Positions 35,244 to 43,187 of a stretch of DNA of 64,000 bases are shown here, one piece after another (the stretch's first letter is position 1; every line of letters starts with the position of its first letter). Both the position numbers and the translations under genes were made by a program. The notes beneath the pieces are model-generated. The model saw only the letters and a program-made list of their open reading frames with translations, did no database searches and had not been told where the DNA came from. The stretch comes from LMUY01 sp965198565 (GTDB lineage Bacteria; Pseudomonadota; Alphaproteobacteria; Acetobacterales; Acetobacteraceae): positions 4,464,001 to 4,528,000 of the forward strand of contig OZ240665.1 of NCBI GenBank assembly GCA_965198565.1. The letters run 5' to 3'.

Positions 35244-35956
35244 CCCTCACACAGAAGCCTCTGATCGAGTGGCTGCCTGAGGTCGGCTCCACCATGGACG
35301 CGGCCCGGCTCCGGGCAGAACGAGGCGCGCCGCATGGCACGGTGATCGCGGCCAGGCTGCAACACTCCGGCCGCGGGCGAAGCGGACGGAGTTGGTCGAG
35401 CCCGCCGGGCAACCTCTACGCCACGGTGGTGCTGCGGCCCGAAGTCGCGGCGGCCCGGGCGGCGGAGTTGGGCTTCGTTGTCTCTGTCGCTGTGGCCGAA
35501 GCGGTCGACCGGATCGCCGGGCCGCTGACCCGGCTGAAATGGCCCAACGACGTGCTGCGCGACGGTGGCAAACTCGCCGGGCTGTTGCTCGAGCGGCTAG
35601 AGTGCGGCGCCGTGCTCGCCGGAATTGGGCTCAACATCCGCCACGCCCCGGCGGACACGCCCTATCCCGTCACCAGCCTGGCCGCCGAGCGGCTCGACCC
35701 GGCGCCCGAGGCGGTGCTGGAGGAGATCCTGGCCTCGCTCGAGGCGGGCTGGGGCGCTTGGCAGGCCGCGGGGCTGGCCAGTGTGCTGGAGCGTTGGTCG
35801 CAGCGCGGTCCAGCGCTGCAATCTCCGATGCGGGTGCGGCTCCCCTCGGGCGTGATGCACGGGGCGTTTGCCGGCTTGGGTCCGGCTGGCAGCCTGCTGC
35901 TGGACACGATCGATGGGCGGCGCACCCTCATGGCCGGCGATGTGCTGATCTCGTAG
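35228..35956 (+). CDS. birA: Biotin--[acetyl-CoA-carboxylase] ligase, catalytic-domain type
   Basis: A 242-residue ligase that attaches biotin to the acetyl-CoA carboxylase carrier protein. It has the conserved VGSTMDAARLRAE, the nucleotide loop HSGRGRSGRSWSSPPGNLY, the KWPNDVL block with the substrate Lys, and the C-terminal SH3-like domain (GVMHGAFAGLGPAGSLLL). No N-terminal helix-turn-helix is present, so unlike E. coli BirA it should not repress biotin genes. I place the start at a TTG at 35228, overlapping the previous gene by 16 bases, because the conserved IEWLPEVGSTMD needs codons upstream of the first ATG (35294). Confidence 0.88.
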   Translation: MRPPLTLTQKPLIEWLPEVGSTMDAARLRAERGAPHGTVIAARLQHSGRGRSGRSWSSPPGNLYATVVLRPEVAAARAAELGFVVSVAVAEAVDRIAGPLTRLKWPNDVLRDGGKLAGLLLERLECGAVLAGIGLNIRHAPADTPYPVTSLAAERLDPAPEAVLEEILASLEAGWGAWQAAGLASVLERWSQRGPALQSPMRVRLPSGVMHGAFAGLGPAGSLLLDTIDGRRTLMAGDVLIS

Positions 35957-36077
35957 GATAGGTGAGCGAAGCGCTCCCCATCACCCACCGCATGAGCAGC
36001 GCCGCCCACCCCGGTGGCGCCCCACATCCCATTTCGTGCTTGCGCCGGCACGACCCGGCGGTGAAAAACACCGCTCA

Positions 36078-36863
<786 letters not shown>

Positions 36864-36869
36864 GCCGAA

Positions 36870-37310
36870 ATGGCGAAGAAAATCCTCAAGCTGAAGCCGG
36901 CCAAGCCGCCAGCGCTGCCCGACCCGGCGCCCAGCCCCTCGCCCAGCCCGTCGCAGGGCCCCGACGCCGCCGTGCTGGACCGGCTATGGGCGGTGGTGAT
37001 GGAGCGGCGCGGCGCCGACCCGGCGATCAGCCATTCCGCCCGCCTGCTCTCCCGCGGCCGCGCCAAAGTGGCGCAGAAGTTCGGCGAGGAGGCGGTCGAA
37101 TGCCTGATCGAGGCGGTGGCCGGCAACACCGAGGCGCTGGTGGGCGAGAGTGCCGACGTGCTCTACCACCTCATGGTGATGTGGGTGGATGCGGGCGTGG
37201 AGCCTGGCATGGTCTGGGCCGAGCTGCACCGGCGCGAGGGCGTCTCCGGGCTTGCCGAGAAGGCGGCGCGAAGCCTGCCGCTCAGCGCCCAGACGCGTAA
37301 AATCCCCTAA
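36870..37310 (+). CDS. hisE: Phosphoribosyl-ATP diphosphatase HisE
   Basis: A 146-residue protein whose residues 35-140 are the MazG-like HisE domain: LDRLWAVVMERRG, SHSARLLSRGRAKVAQKFGEEAVECLIEAV and ESADVLYHLMVMWVDAG, with the Glu and Asp metal ligands. It performs the second step of histidine synthesis, PR-ATP to PR-AMP. The first 34 residues are a Lys/Pro-rich extension with a PSPSPSPSQ run that family members usually lack; its role is unknown. It is coupled to hisF. Confidence 0.95.
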   Translation: MAKKILKLKPAKPPALPDPAPSPSPSPSQGPDAAVLDRLWAVVMERRGADPAISHSARLLSRGRAKVAQKFGEEAVECLIEAVAGNTEALVGESADVLYHLMVMWVDAGVEPGMVWAELHRREGVSGLAEKAARSLPLSAQTRKIP

Positions 37311-37328
37311 GCACGAGGAGCGGCCAGT

Positions 37329-37712
37329 ATGCCGGTGAGCGGATTGGGCCCCTACGACGACAGCAATATTTTCGCCCGCATCCTGCGCGACGAGATTCCC
37401 TCGCGCCGGGTCTATGAGGACGAGTGGGCGGTCGCCTTTCACGACATCGCCCCCCAGGCCGCCGTCCACGTCCTAGTCATTCCGCGCGGGCCGTACGTGT
37501 CCCTGGCAGACTTCACGCGAGATGCGTCTGACACTGAGATTGCTGGGTTTTTTCGCGCGGTCGGGGCCGTCGCACGTCAGCTTGACCTCGAGGCCCAGGG
37601 GTACCGGACGCTCGCCAACACCGGCAATTTCGGCGGCCAGGAAGTGCCGCATTTCCACGTTCACCTGTTCGGCGGCGAGGCGTTGTCGCAGCGAATGGTC
37701 GCCCCGCGCTAA
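37329..37712 (+). CDS. HIT family (histidine triad) nucleotide-binding protein
   Basis: A 127-residue Hint-type hydrolase. The histidine triad is His108-x-His110-x-His112 in VPHFHVHLFGG, preceded by NIFARILRDEIPSRRVYEDEWAVAFHDIAPQA and VIPRGPYVSLADF. Members cleave purine nucleoside phosphoramidates. A GAGGAG sequence precedes the ATG by 9 bases. Its position after hisE is seen in other alphaproteobacteria and suggests shared transcription. Confidence 0.95.
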   Translation: MPVSGLGPYDDSNIFARILRDEIPSRRVYEDEWAVAFHDIAPQAAVHVLVIPRGPYVSLADFTRDASDTEIAGFFRAVGAVARQLDLEAQGYRTLANTGNFGGQEVPHFHVHLFGGEALSQRMVAPR

Positions 37713-37774
37713 CCTTTTGTTCGTTCCCTTCTGCCATCCTGCCGTCAGCCCGCACGGGTGCAGACGGAGACGCC

Positions 37775-38716
37775 ATGATAACGAGCTATGCTTACAGCCG
37801 GCCAGACGCGCCCTCGGCCGAGTTGGCGAGCACGGAGTTGCTGCGATTGCTGACGGACCATAGTCCGGATGTGACGGTGCTTGCCCAGGCGGATGCACGC
37901 TGCCAACACGCCACTCCGGCCAGCGCCTGGGTGCTTGGGCGCAGCCCGGCCGAGCTGGTCGGGTCCGACTTGAGAGACCTCGCGATCGAGACCGACCGTC
38001 CCGGGCTGGACGAACTGTTTGCCCGCCTGGCCGGCGGCGAGCCCGTGGTCACCGCCGAGTTTCGCGTGCAGCACGCCGGGCATCCTTTGTGGGTGGAAGC
38101 CACTGGACGTCGCTTGCCGGGTGCGGCGGGCGCGGTGCTGTGCCTGCGGGACATTTCCGCCCGCAAGCAGAGCGAAGCAGTGCTGGAGGAGGCCAACACG
38201 CTGCTGCGCCACCGCGCCGCGACAGACACGGTGACGGGATTGCTGAACCGGGACCATCTGGTGGCCACGCTGGAGCGCGAGGTCCGCCGCGCCCAGCGGG
38301 AGCACACCACGCTGGCCGTCCTGGCGCTGGGGTTGACGGAGTTCCGGCTGTTCACCGACCTGTATGGCTGGGAATTGGCGGACGCTGCGTTGCGCTCGGT
38401 GGCCGAGGCGGTCGGCAGCGCGCTGCACCGCCCGGCGGATATGGCCGGCCGGCTGGACAGTGACGAGTTCGCCATCTTGTTGCCGTCGACCGAGGCGGCG
38501 GGGGCGGCCAACGTGGCCAGCCGCGTGCTTGCCGGGGTGAGCGCGCTCGCCATCCCGCATGCCGGCACGGCGGCGGGGCAGATGCAGGCGGTGGTCGGCA
38601 CGGCTTTTTCCGGCCACGGCTGCGACGTCGTGGAATTGCTGCGGGACGCCCACTGCGCCATGCGCGCCGCCCGCGGCGAGCAGGTCGGAGTGCTGCTGCC
38701 CCCGGCCGCTTCCTAA
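37775..38716 (+). CDS. PAS-GGDEF protein with degenerate active site
   Basis: A 313-residue soluble protein. Residues about 20-135 form a PAS domain (ends VLCLRDISARKQSE). Residues about 150-310 form a GGDEF domain starting DTVTGLLNRDHL. The signature reads RLDSDEFAILLP at residues 226-237, so the two Gly of GGDEF are Asp228-Ser229, and the metal and base block is LGLTEFRLFTDLYGWELADAAL instead of D-x-D-x-F-K-x-x-N-D-x-x-G-H. It is therefore unlikely to make c-di-GMP and may act as a sensor or binding protein. The gene stands alone. Confidence 0.88.
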   Translation: MITSYAYSRPDAPSAELASTELLRLLTDHSPDVTVLAQADARCQHATPASAWVLGRSPAELVGSDLRDLAIETDRPGLDELFARLAGGEPVVTAEFRVQHAGHPLWVEATGRRLPGAAGAVLCLRDISARKQSEAVLEEANTLLRHRAATDTVTGLLNRDHLVATLEREVRRAQREHTTLAVLALGLTEFRLFTDLYGWELADAALRSVAEAVGSALHRPADMAGRLDSDEFAILLPSTEAAGAANVASRVLAGVSALAIPHAGTAAGQMQAVVGTAFSGHGCDVVELLRDAHCAMRAARGEQVGVLLPPAAS

Positions 38717-38743
38717 GAAGTGCACGCGTTGGCCGGAGCCAAA

Positions 38744-38841
38744 CAAGCCCTCTCCCTATGGGAGAGGGTTGGGTGAGGGGCCGCACGCCAGGCAGCTTGA
38801 GGTGCGTAAGCCCCGCACCCCGGCCCTCTCCCAGAGGGAGC
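38744..38841. repeat. CCCTCTCC repeat, inverted pair
   Basis: The forward copy at 38744-38782 (CAAGCCCTCTCCCTATGGGA, on to GTGAGGGGCC) and a shorter inverse copy at 38815-38840 (CGCACCCCGGCCCTCTCCCA) flank 32 bases. A purine-only tract (GAGAAAAGAGAGAGAAAAGG) follows from 38847. The pair lies between two convergent genes and could serve both as a bidirectional end of transcription, though no T-runs are seen. Confidence 0.8.
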
Positions 38842-38894
38842 CCAAAGAGAAAAGAGAGAGAAAAGGGGAGAGACGGGCAGGACGCAGCTTCGCG

Positions 38895-39545
38895 TCAGCC
38901 CGACCGTCCTCCCGCGCCAAGCAACCGCTGCCAAAAACTCCCCGCAGCCACGCGCCCATGCGTCACATGCGGCGTCCGCGCCGGGGGGCGCAGAGCGCTG
39001 CTCAGCAGATGGCGGCCGGTATCGCCAGCCTCGATCAGCCGGCGCTCGAAGGCAGCGATCGGGGCCGCCGGGTCATTGGCCCCAGGAACGAAGCTTTCCA
39101 GCCGCGCGCGGGCTTCCTCCATCAAGCCGGCCTGGCGCAGCACGTCGGCGGCCCTTAGCACCGCCTCCGGTGCGGTGAGATCGCGCCACGCCCAAGCGGC
39201 CCGGCGGCGCAGTTCCGCACTCGGCGCCCCCGCGTCCTCGGCCGCCCACGCCGCCTGCAGCAGCGCCTCCCCCTCTAGCGCCGTACCCGCAACCAGCAGC
39301 GCCCAGCGGAGGAAGGGCGATCGCTCCACCTGGTACGTTTCACCATGCACGATGCCGGCGGCGCTCGCGGGCAAGGCCGCAAGATCGGGGGCGCAGGCAC
39401 CGCAACCGCGGCAGCGTTGCAGCCAGCGCGGCAAGGTCGAGCGCGTGGGCTCGCCGGGCCGGCCGTCGAGATCCGGGGCGCCCTGCGGCGGCGGCGCGCG
39501 GAACGGCGGCGGCACAGGCGTGCCGCAAATGGCGCAATCGGGCAT
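38895..39545 (-). CDS. Hypothetical protein with N-terminal Cys-pair motifs
   Basis: A 216-residue protein. The N-terminus has two CxxC pairs, DCAICGTP and RCRGCGACAPDL, spaced about 40 residues apart as in a zinc ribbon. The rest is alpha-helical with repeat-like Ala-rich helices (ALLQAAWAAEDAGA, LRAADVLRQAGLMEEARARLESF). The layout loosely recalls DUF2225 proteins (Cys pairs followed by TPR-like helices), but I cannot assign it firmly. It is divergent from the DUF2891 gene with 82 bases between the starts. Confidence 0.7.
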   Translation of the reverse strand: MPDCAICGTPVPPPFRAPPPQGAPDLDGRPGEPTRSTLPRWLQRCRGCGACAPDLAALPASAAGIVHGETYQVERSPFLRWALLVAGTALEGEALLQAAWAAEDAGAPSAELRRRAAWAWRDLTAPEAVLRAADVLRQAGLMEEARARLESFVPGANDPAAPIAAFERRLIEAGDTGRHLLSSALRPPARTPHVTHGRVAAGSFWQRLLGAGGRSG

Positions 39546-39627
39546 GCGGCCCAGCCTAGACGGGCCGGCGGCGGCTTGCCAGGCTGTGCGCTCTGGGCAA
39601 ACCCGCCCCGCCCGCCGGAGCAGCATC

Positions 39628-40635
39628 GTGCAGCATACCCTGACCCCGGACATCGGCGCCCGCTTCTCCGCGATGGCGCTCGGTCACGTGACGCGAGAAT
39701 ACCCCAACGCGCTGACCCACACCCTGGCCAAGCCCGAGGATGCGCGCACGCCGTCTGAGCTGCACCCGATCTTCTACGGCAGCGTCGACTGGCATTCCTG
39801 CGTGCACGGCTACTGGCTTATGGCCCGCCTGCTGCGGCTGTTTCCAAACCAGGCGCAGACGGCGAGCGTCCGCGCGCTGTTCGACCGCCAGATCGTGCCG
39901 GAGAAAGTCGCCGGCGAGTGCGCCTACTTCGCTGCCGCCACGGCGCGCGGCTTCGAGCGCCCATACGGTTGGGCGTGGCTGTTGAAACTGGCCGACGAAT
40001 TCGCAGGCCTGCCAGAGCCGAGCTGGAGCCGCACCCTGGCCCCCCTGACCGAGATCATCACGCAACGCTTTCGGGACTTCCTGCCGATCGCCACCTATCC
40101 CGTGCGGGTCGGAACCCATTTCAACACCGCTTTTGGCCTCCGCATGGCCGCCGACTATGCCGAGGGCGCGAACGACACGGCTCTCAGCGCCCTGCTGCTG
40201 CGCACGGCCGAGCGCTGGTATCAGGCGGATGTCGATTGCCCCGCCTGGGGGGAGCCGAGCGGGGACGAGTTCCAGTCCCCTGCCCTGATCGAGGCCGAAT
40301 GCATGCGGCGCATCCTTCCGCCCGGCCGTTTCCTGCCCTGGTTCGAGCGGTTCCTGCCGCGCCTGGCCTCGGGGCAGCCCGCGACTTTGTTCCAGCCTGC
40401 CGCCGTGACCGACCGCAGTGACGGCAAGATCGCGCACTTGGACGGGCTCAATCTCAGCCGAGCCTGGTGTTTCCGCGCCCTGGCGCAGGCGCTGCCGGAG
40501 CAGGACGAGCGCCGCCCGGTGATGCAGGAAGCGGCCGACCGGCACCTTGCCGCGAGCCTGCCGCACCTCGCCGAGCACTACATGGGCGAGCACTGGCTGG
40601 CCAGTTTCGCCCTGCTGGCCCTCGCGTCAGCATGA
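39628..40635 (+). CDS. DUF2891 family protein
   Basis: A 335-residue protein matching DUF2891, uncharacterised proteins with an alpha/alpha-toroid-like, probably glycan-related fold. Recognisable blocks are FYGSVDWHSCVHGYWLMARLLR, VGTHFNTAFGLRMAADYA, DCPAWGEPSGDEFQSPAL and HLDGLNLSRAWCFRALA. It starts at a GTG with GGAG 8 bases upstream. No signal peptide is visible, so it should be cytoplasmic. It ends 25 bases before the SDR gene, with which it is probably co-transcribed. Confidence 0.85.
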   Translation: MQHTLTPDIGARFSAMALGHVTREYPNALTHTLAKPEDARTPSELHPIFYGSVDWHSCVHGYWLMARLLRLFPNQAQTASVRALFDRQIVPEKVAGECAYFAAATARGFERPYGWAWLLKLADEFAGLPEPSWSRTLAPLTEIITQRFRDFLPIATYPVRVGTHFNTAFGLRMAADYAEGANDTALSALLLRTAERWYQADVDCPAWGEPSGDEFQSPALIEAECMRRILPPGRFLPWFERFLPRLASGQPATLFQPAAVTDRSDGKIAHLDGLNLSRAWCFRALAQALPEQDERRPVMQEAADRHLAASLPHLAEHYMGEHWLASFALLALASA

Positions 40636-40660
40636 CGCGGCTGGCCCTCGAGGCCGCAGC

Positions 40661-41398
40661 ATGACGCGGCTGGCAGGCAAGGTGGCGCTGGTGACGGGCG
40701 GCGGCTCCGGGATCGGCCTGGCCACCGCGCAGGCGTTCGTGCGGGAGGGCGCGCGGGTCTGCATCGTGGACCGGGCAGCCACCGACCCCGGCATGGCGGG
40801 CGCAATGCTGCGGGCGAGCGATGTCACCGACCCGAGCTGTGCGCCGGCCGACGTGGCAGCCGTGCTGGCGGCTTGGGGACGGCTCGACGTGCTGGTGACG
40901 GCGGCGGGGTTCTCGGCGCCGGGCACCGCAACCACGATCCAGCCGAACGATTTCGAGGCGGTGATGCGCGTGCATGTGTGGGGAACCTGGCATTACGCGC
41001 GCGCGGCCATCCCGGCGATGCAGGCGGCCGGGGGCGGCAGCATCGTGACGGTCAGTTCGCAGCTTGCGCGGGCCGGCGGGCGCAACAGCGTGGCCTATAT
41101 CGCGGCCAAGGGCGCCATCCTGAGCATGACCCGGACGATGGCGCTGGACCACGTCGCCGACGGCATCCGGGTGAACACCATCCTGCCCGGCGCCATCGAC
41201 ACGCCGATGCTGCGGCGCTCGTTCGCGCGGGCGGCGGACCCGGCGGTGCCGGAGGCGGCTTCGTTGGCGCGGCATCCGATGGGGCGGTTCGGGCGCGCTG
41301 CAGAGGTGGCGGAGGCGGCGGTCTATCTCGGCAGCGACGCGGCCGGCTTCACCACGGGGGCGGAACTGGTGGTGGATGGAGGCTGGCTCGCGGGATAG
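40661..41398 (+). CDS. SDR family oxidoreductase
   Basis: A 245-residue classical short-chain dehydrogenase. It has the Gly-rich cofactor motif ALVTGGGSGIGLATA near residues 9-23, the acidic residue at the end of beta-2 (CIVDRA) favouring NAD, the VTAAG motif, Ser in VTVSSQ, the YIAAK active-site motif, and the LPGAIDTPML and TGAELVVDGGWL blocks. It is complete. The substrate cannot be deduced. The 14-base string CATGACGCGGCTGG occurs both at the end of the upstream gene and at this start. Confidence 0.93.
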   Translation: MTRLAGKVALVTGGGSGIGLATAQAFVREGARVCIVDRAATDPGMAGAMLRASDVTDPSCAPADVAAVLAAWGRLDVLVTAAGFSAPGTATTIQPNDFEAVMRVHVWGTWHYARAAIPAMQAAGGGSIVTVSSQLARAGGRNSVAYIAAKGAILSMTRTMALDHVADGIRVNTILPGAIDTPMLRRSFARAADPAVPEAASLARHPMGRFGRAAEVAEAAVYLGSDAAGFTTGAELVVDGGWLAG

Positions 41399-41425
41399 CG
41401 GGCGGCAGCCGTCGCTGCGGATGCC

Positions 41426-42706
41426 CTACACCACACGACCGACACCCGGGATCCTTCGTAGTAGCGCGGCTCCGGCCCAACTGGCAGCGAGCGAAGCAGC
41501 GAAGGTCGTGAGGGCCTTGACCGCGGCGCTGCCGGGCACCGAGAGCAGGCCATACTGCACCCAGGTCACGATCGGGTAGTGCATCAGGTAAATCGCAAAG
41601 CTGTTCAAGGCTAGGCTGTTCCAGGGCCGGCGTTCGCGACCGCCAAAACGCAGGAACAGGGCCGCCAGCCCGGAACAGGCCACCCCGCAATAGGTTACCA
41701 GGACGATCCCGTACAGTCCCAAAACCGACCAGCGCGGCAGATTGCTGAGAAAGACCGCTCGCAGCGCGCCAAATACCACGAAGGCCGCTCCGGTCAGGAT
41801 GACGAGGAGGCCCCATTCTTTCCACTGCCGCGCAAGGGCTTCTCCGAAGCGGATGATACCGTGCATCCCAGTGGCGCCGAGCGCCACACCAGCGGCGAAG
41901 TAGGCCGCGTAGAGCCCGACGCGGCTGCCCTGAATTGCAAGCGGCCCGAAGCTGAACCAGCGCCACGGGCCGACCAGTAGCAGCATGGGCAAGTAGACCA
42001 GGGCCGACCCGGCCAGCAACACCGCCAAGCACCGACCAGGGCTCAGGCACAGGCGGCCCGGCTTGCGCATCAGGCCCGTCATCAAGGCCGCGACCGTGTC
42101 AAAAATGAGTAGAACGCCGATGAACCACGGCGGCCCGCTTGGCCACGGCCCAGTCGTGATGGTTGTCGCCCAGAACTCGGCGAAGCCGCCGACTCCTCCG
42201 GCCTGAAGGAAGGACGGATAGTACGCCAAGGGAACGAGCGTGAGCTCTGCGACGGCAAACGGCAAACCGAGCCGGAGCAGCCGCCCGCTCAGGAAGGCCT
42301 TGGCGCCCTTGCGGACCAGCGCGTCGCGGACGAACAGCCCCGATAAGAGGAAGAGCAGCGGCATGAAGAAGCCGTCGTTAAGCAGGACGACGACGTCCAG
42401 AGCGCGCCAGTGCTGCCCGTCCACGATCGGCGCGGTCGACAGTTCGTAGTGGAGGCGGTTGACATGCCCGAACGTGCAATAGGCGAGAACGGAGTGGTGC
42501 AGGACGACCAGGACGACGACGTATCCGCGTAGCTGGTCGAGCGCGACCAGGCGGCCAGCCGCCGAAGTCTCGGGCGGCGCAAGCGACGCTACAGGCGGGT
42601 GATCGGCGGGCCGACAGGAAATCCGCGCCGAACGTGCTGCGTCGAGCAGTTCATTGCGAAGCTCACCATGGTGGTGTGGGCGAAATCTGCCGGTCATCAC
42701 CGACAT
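41426..42706 (-). CDS. Acyltransferase 3/OpgC-like membrane protein with TetR-like N-terminal scrap
   Basis: A 426-residue frame. From about residue 50 it is an acyltransferase-3-type membrane protein with about ten segments: LVALDQLRGYVVVLVVLHHS with the catalytic-type His, LLFLLSGLFVRDAL, GPPWFIGVLLIFD and LNSFAIYLMHYPIVTW. Such proteins acylate surface glycans, which fits the neighbouring glycosyltransferases. The first 25 residues, MSVMTGRFRPHHHGELRNEL, then LDAARSA, match instead the opening of TetR regulators (R-P-x-H-H-G-x-L-R-x-x-L-L-x-A-A). This suggests that a truncated regulator has been fused in frame. The true start might be internal. Confidence 0.8.
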   Translation of the reverse strand: MSVMTGRFRPHHHGELRNELLDAARSARISCRPADHPPVASLAPPETSAAGRLVALDQLRGYVVVLVVLHHSVLAYCTFGHVNRLHYELSTAPIVDGQHWRALDVVVLLNDGFFMPLLFLLSGLFVRDALVRKGAKAFLSGRLLRLGLPFAVAELTLVPLAYYPSFLQAGGVGGFAEFWATTITTGPWPSGPPWFIGVLLIFDTVAALMTGLMRKPGRLCLSPGRCLAVLLAGSALVYLPMLLLVGPWRWFSFGPLAIQGSRVGLYAAYFAAGVALGATGMHGIIRFGEALARQWKEWGLLVILTGAAFVVFGALRAVFLSNLPRWSVLGLYGIVLVTYCGVACSGLAALFLRFGGRERRPWNSLALNSFAIYLMHYPIVTWVQYGLLSVPGSAAVKALTTFAASLAASWAGAALLRRIPGVGRVV

Positions 42707-42814
42707 TCTAGCGGCGTTGGGGTCGCTCTCCAACGAGGCGCGAGCAAGGGCCGGCTGCTCGAACTTGGCGCTCCTCGGCAGCGACCCATCCCTCACGAGC
42801 CGATTGGGCGTCTT

Positions 42815-42845
42815 CTCCCTCTCCCGTGAAGGACGGGAGAGGGAG
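42815..42845. terminator. Strong hairpin at the end of the minus-strand glycosyltransferase run
   Basis: A perfect 13-bp stem, CTCCCTCTCCCGT (42815-42827) with ACGGGAGAGGGAG (42833-42845) and a 5-base loop, begins on the base after the stop of the 113-residue protein gene. It is a short version of the CCCTCTCC repeat. No T-run follows, so termination by this hairpin is an inference. Confidence 0.5.
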
Positions 42846-43187
42846 CTACGAGCGCCCGAGCAGAACCCGCAGCGTGTAACCAGGGCGGCTGAGCGCGCGC
42901 AGCGGGCGGGTGATGCGCCAGGAGGTGGACGCCCGCAACAGCCGCGCCTCCTCGCGATGCTGCAGCAAGGCAGCGACTTCCGCCCGCAACGCCACCTCGG
43001 TCTCGCCGGCAGGGGGTGGCGGCGCGGGGCGGTCGCGTTCGGCGAGGCGAGCGAGGGCTTGCTCGAGCTGGGCGGCGAAAGCGGCGGTGCGGGCGCGCTC
43101 GGCGGCGAGTTCATGCTTGGCCCGGTCCAAGTCGCTTGCCAGCATCTGCAGCTCGTGACGGAGCTGGCGCAGCGCGGCCTCGCTCAT
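42846..43187 (-). CDS. Small coiled-coil protein with SWRITRPLR motif
   Basis: A 113-residue protein. Residues 1-80 are a predicted coiled coil (RHELQMLASDLDRAKHELAAERARTAAFAAQLEQALARLAE with heptad spacing) interrupted by a short Pro run, then a second helix. The C-terminus reads ASTSWRITRPLRALSRP. This S-W-R-[IL]-T-x-P-L-R string is found at the ends of many O-antigen and capsule glycosyltransferases and methyltransferases. Here it stands as a separate small protein overlapping the glycosyltransferase gene upstream by 4 bases. It may tether or measure the glycosylation complex. Confidence 0.8.
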   Translation of the reverse strand: MSEAALRQLRHELQMLASDLDRAKHELAAERARTAAFAAQLEQALARLAERDRPAPPPPAGETEVALRAEVAALLQHREEARLLRASTSWRITRPLRALSRPGYTLRVLLGRS

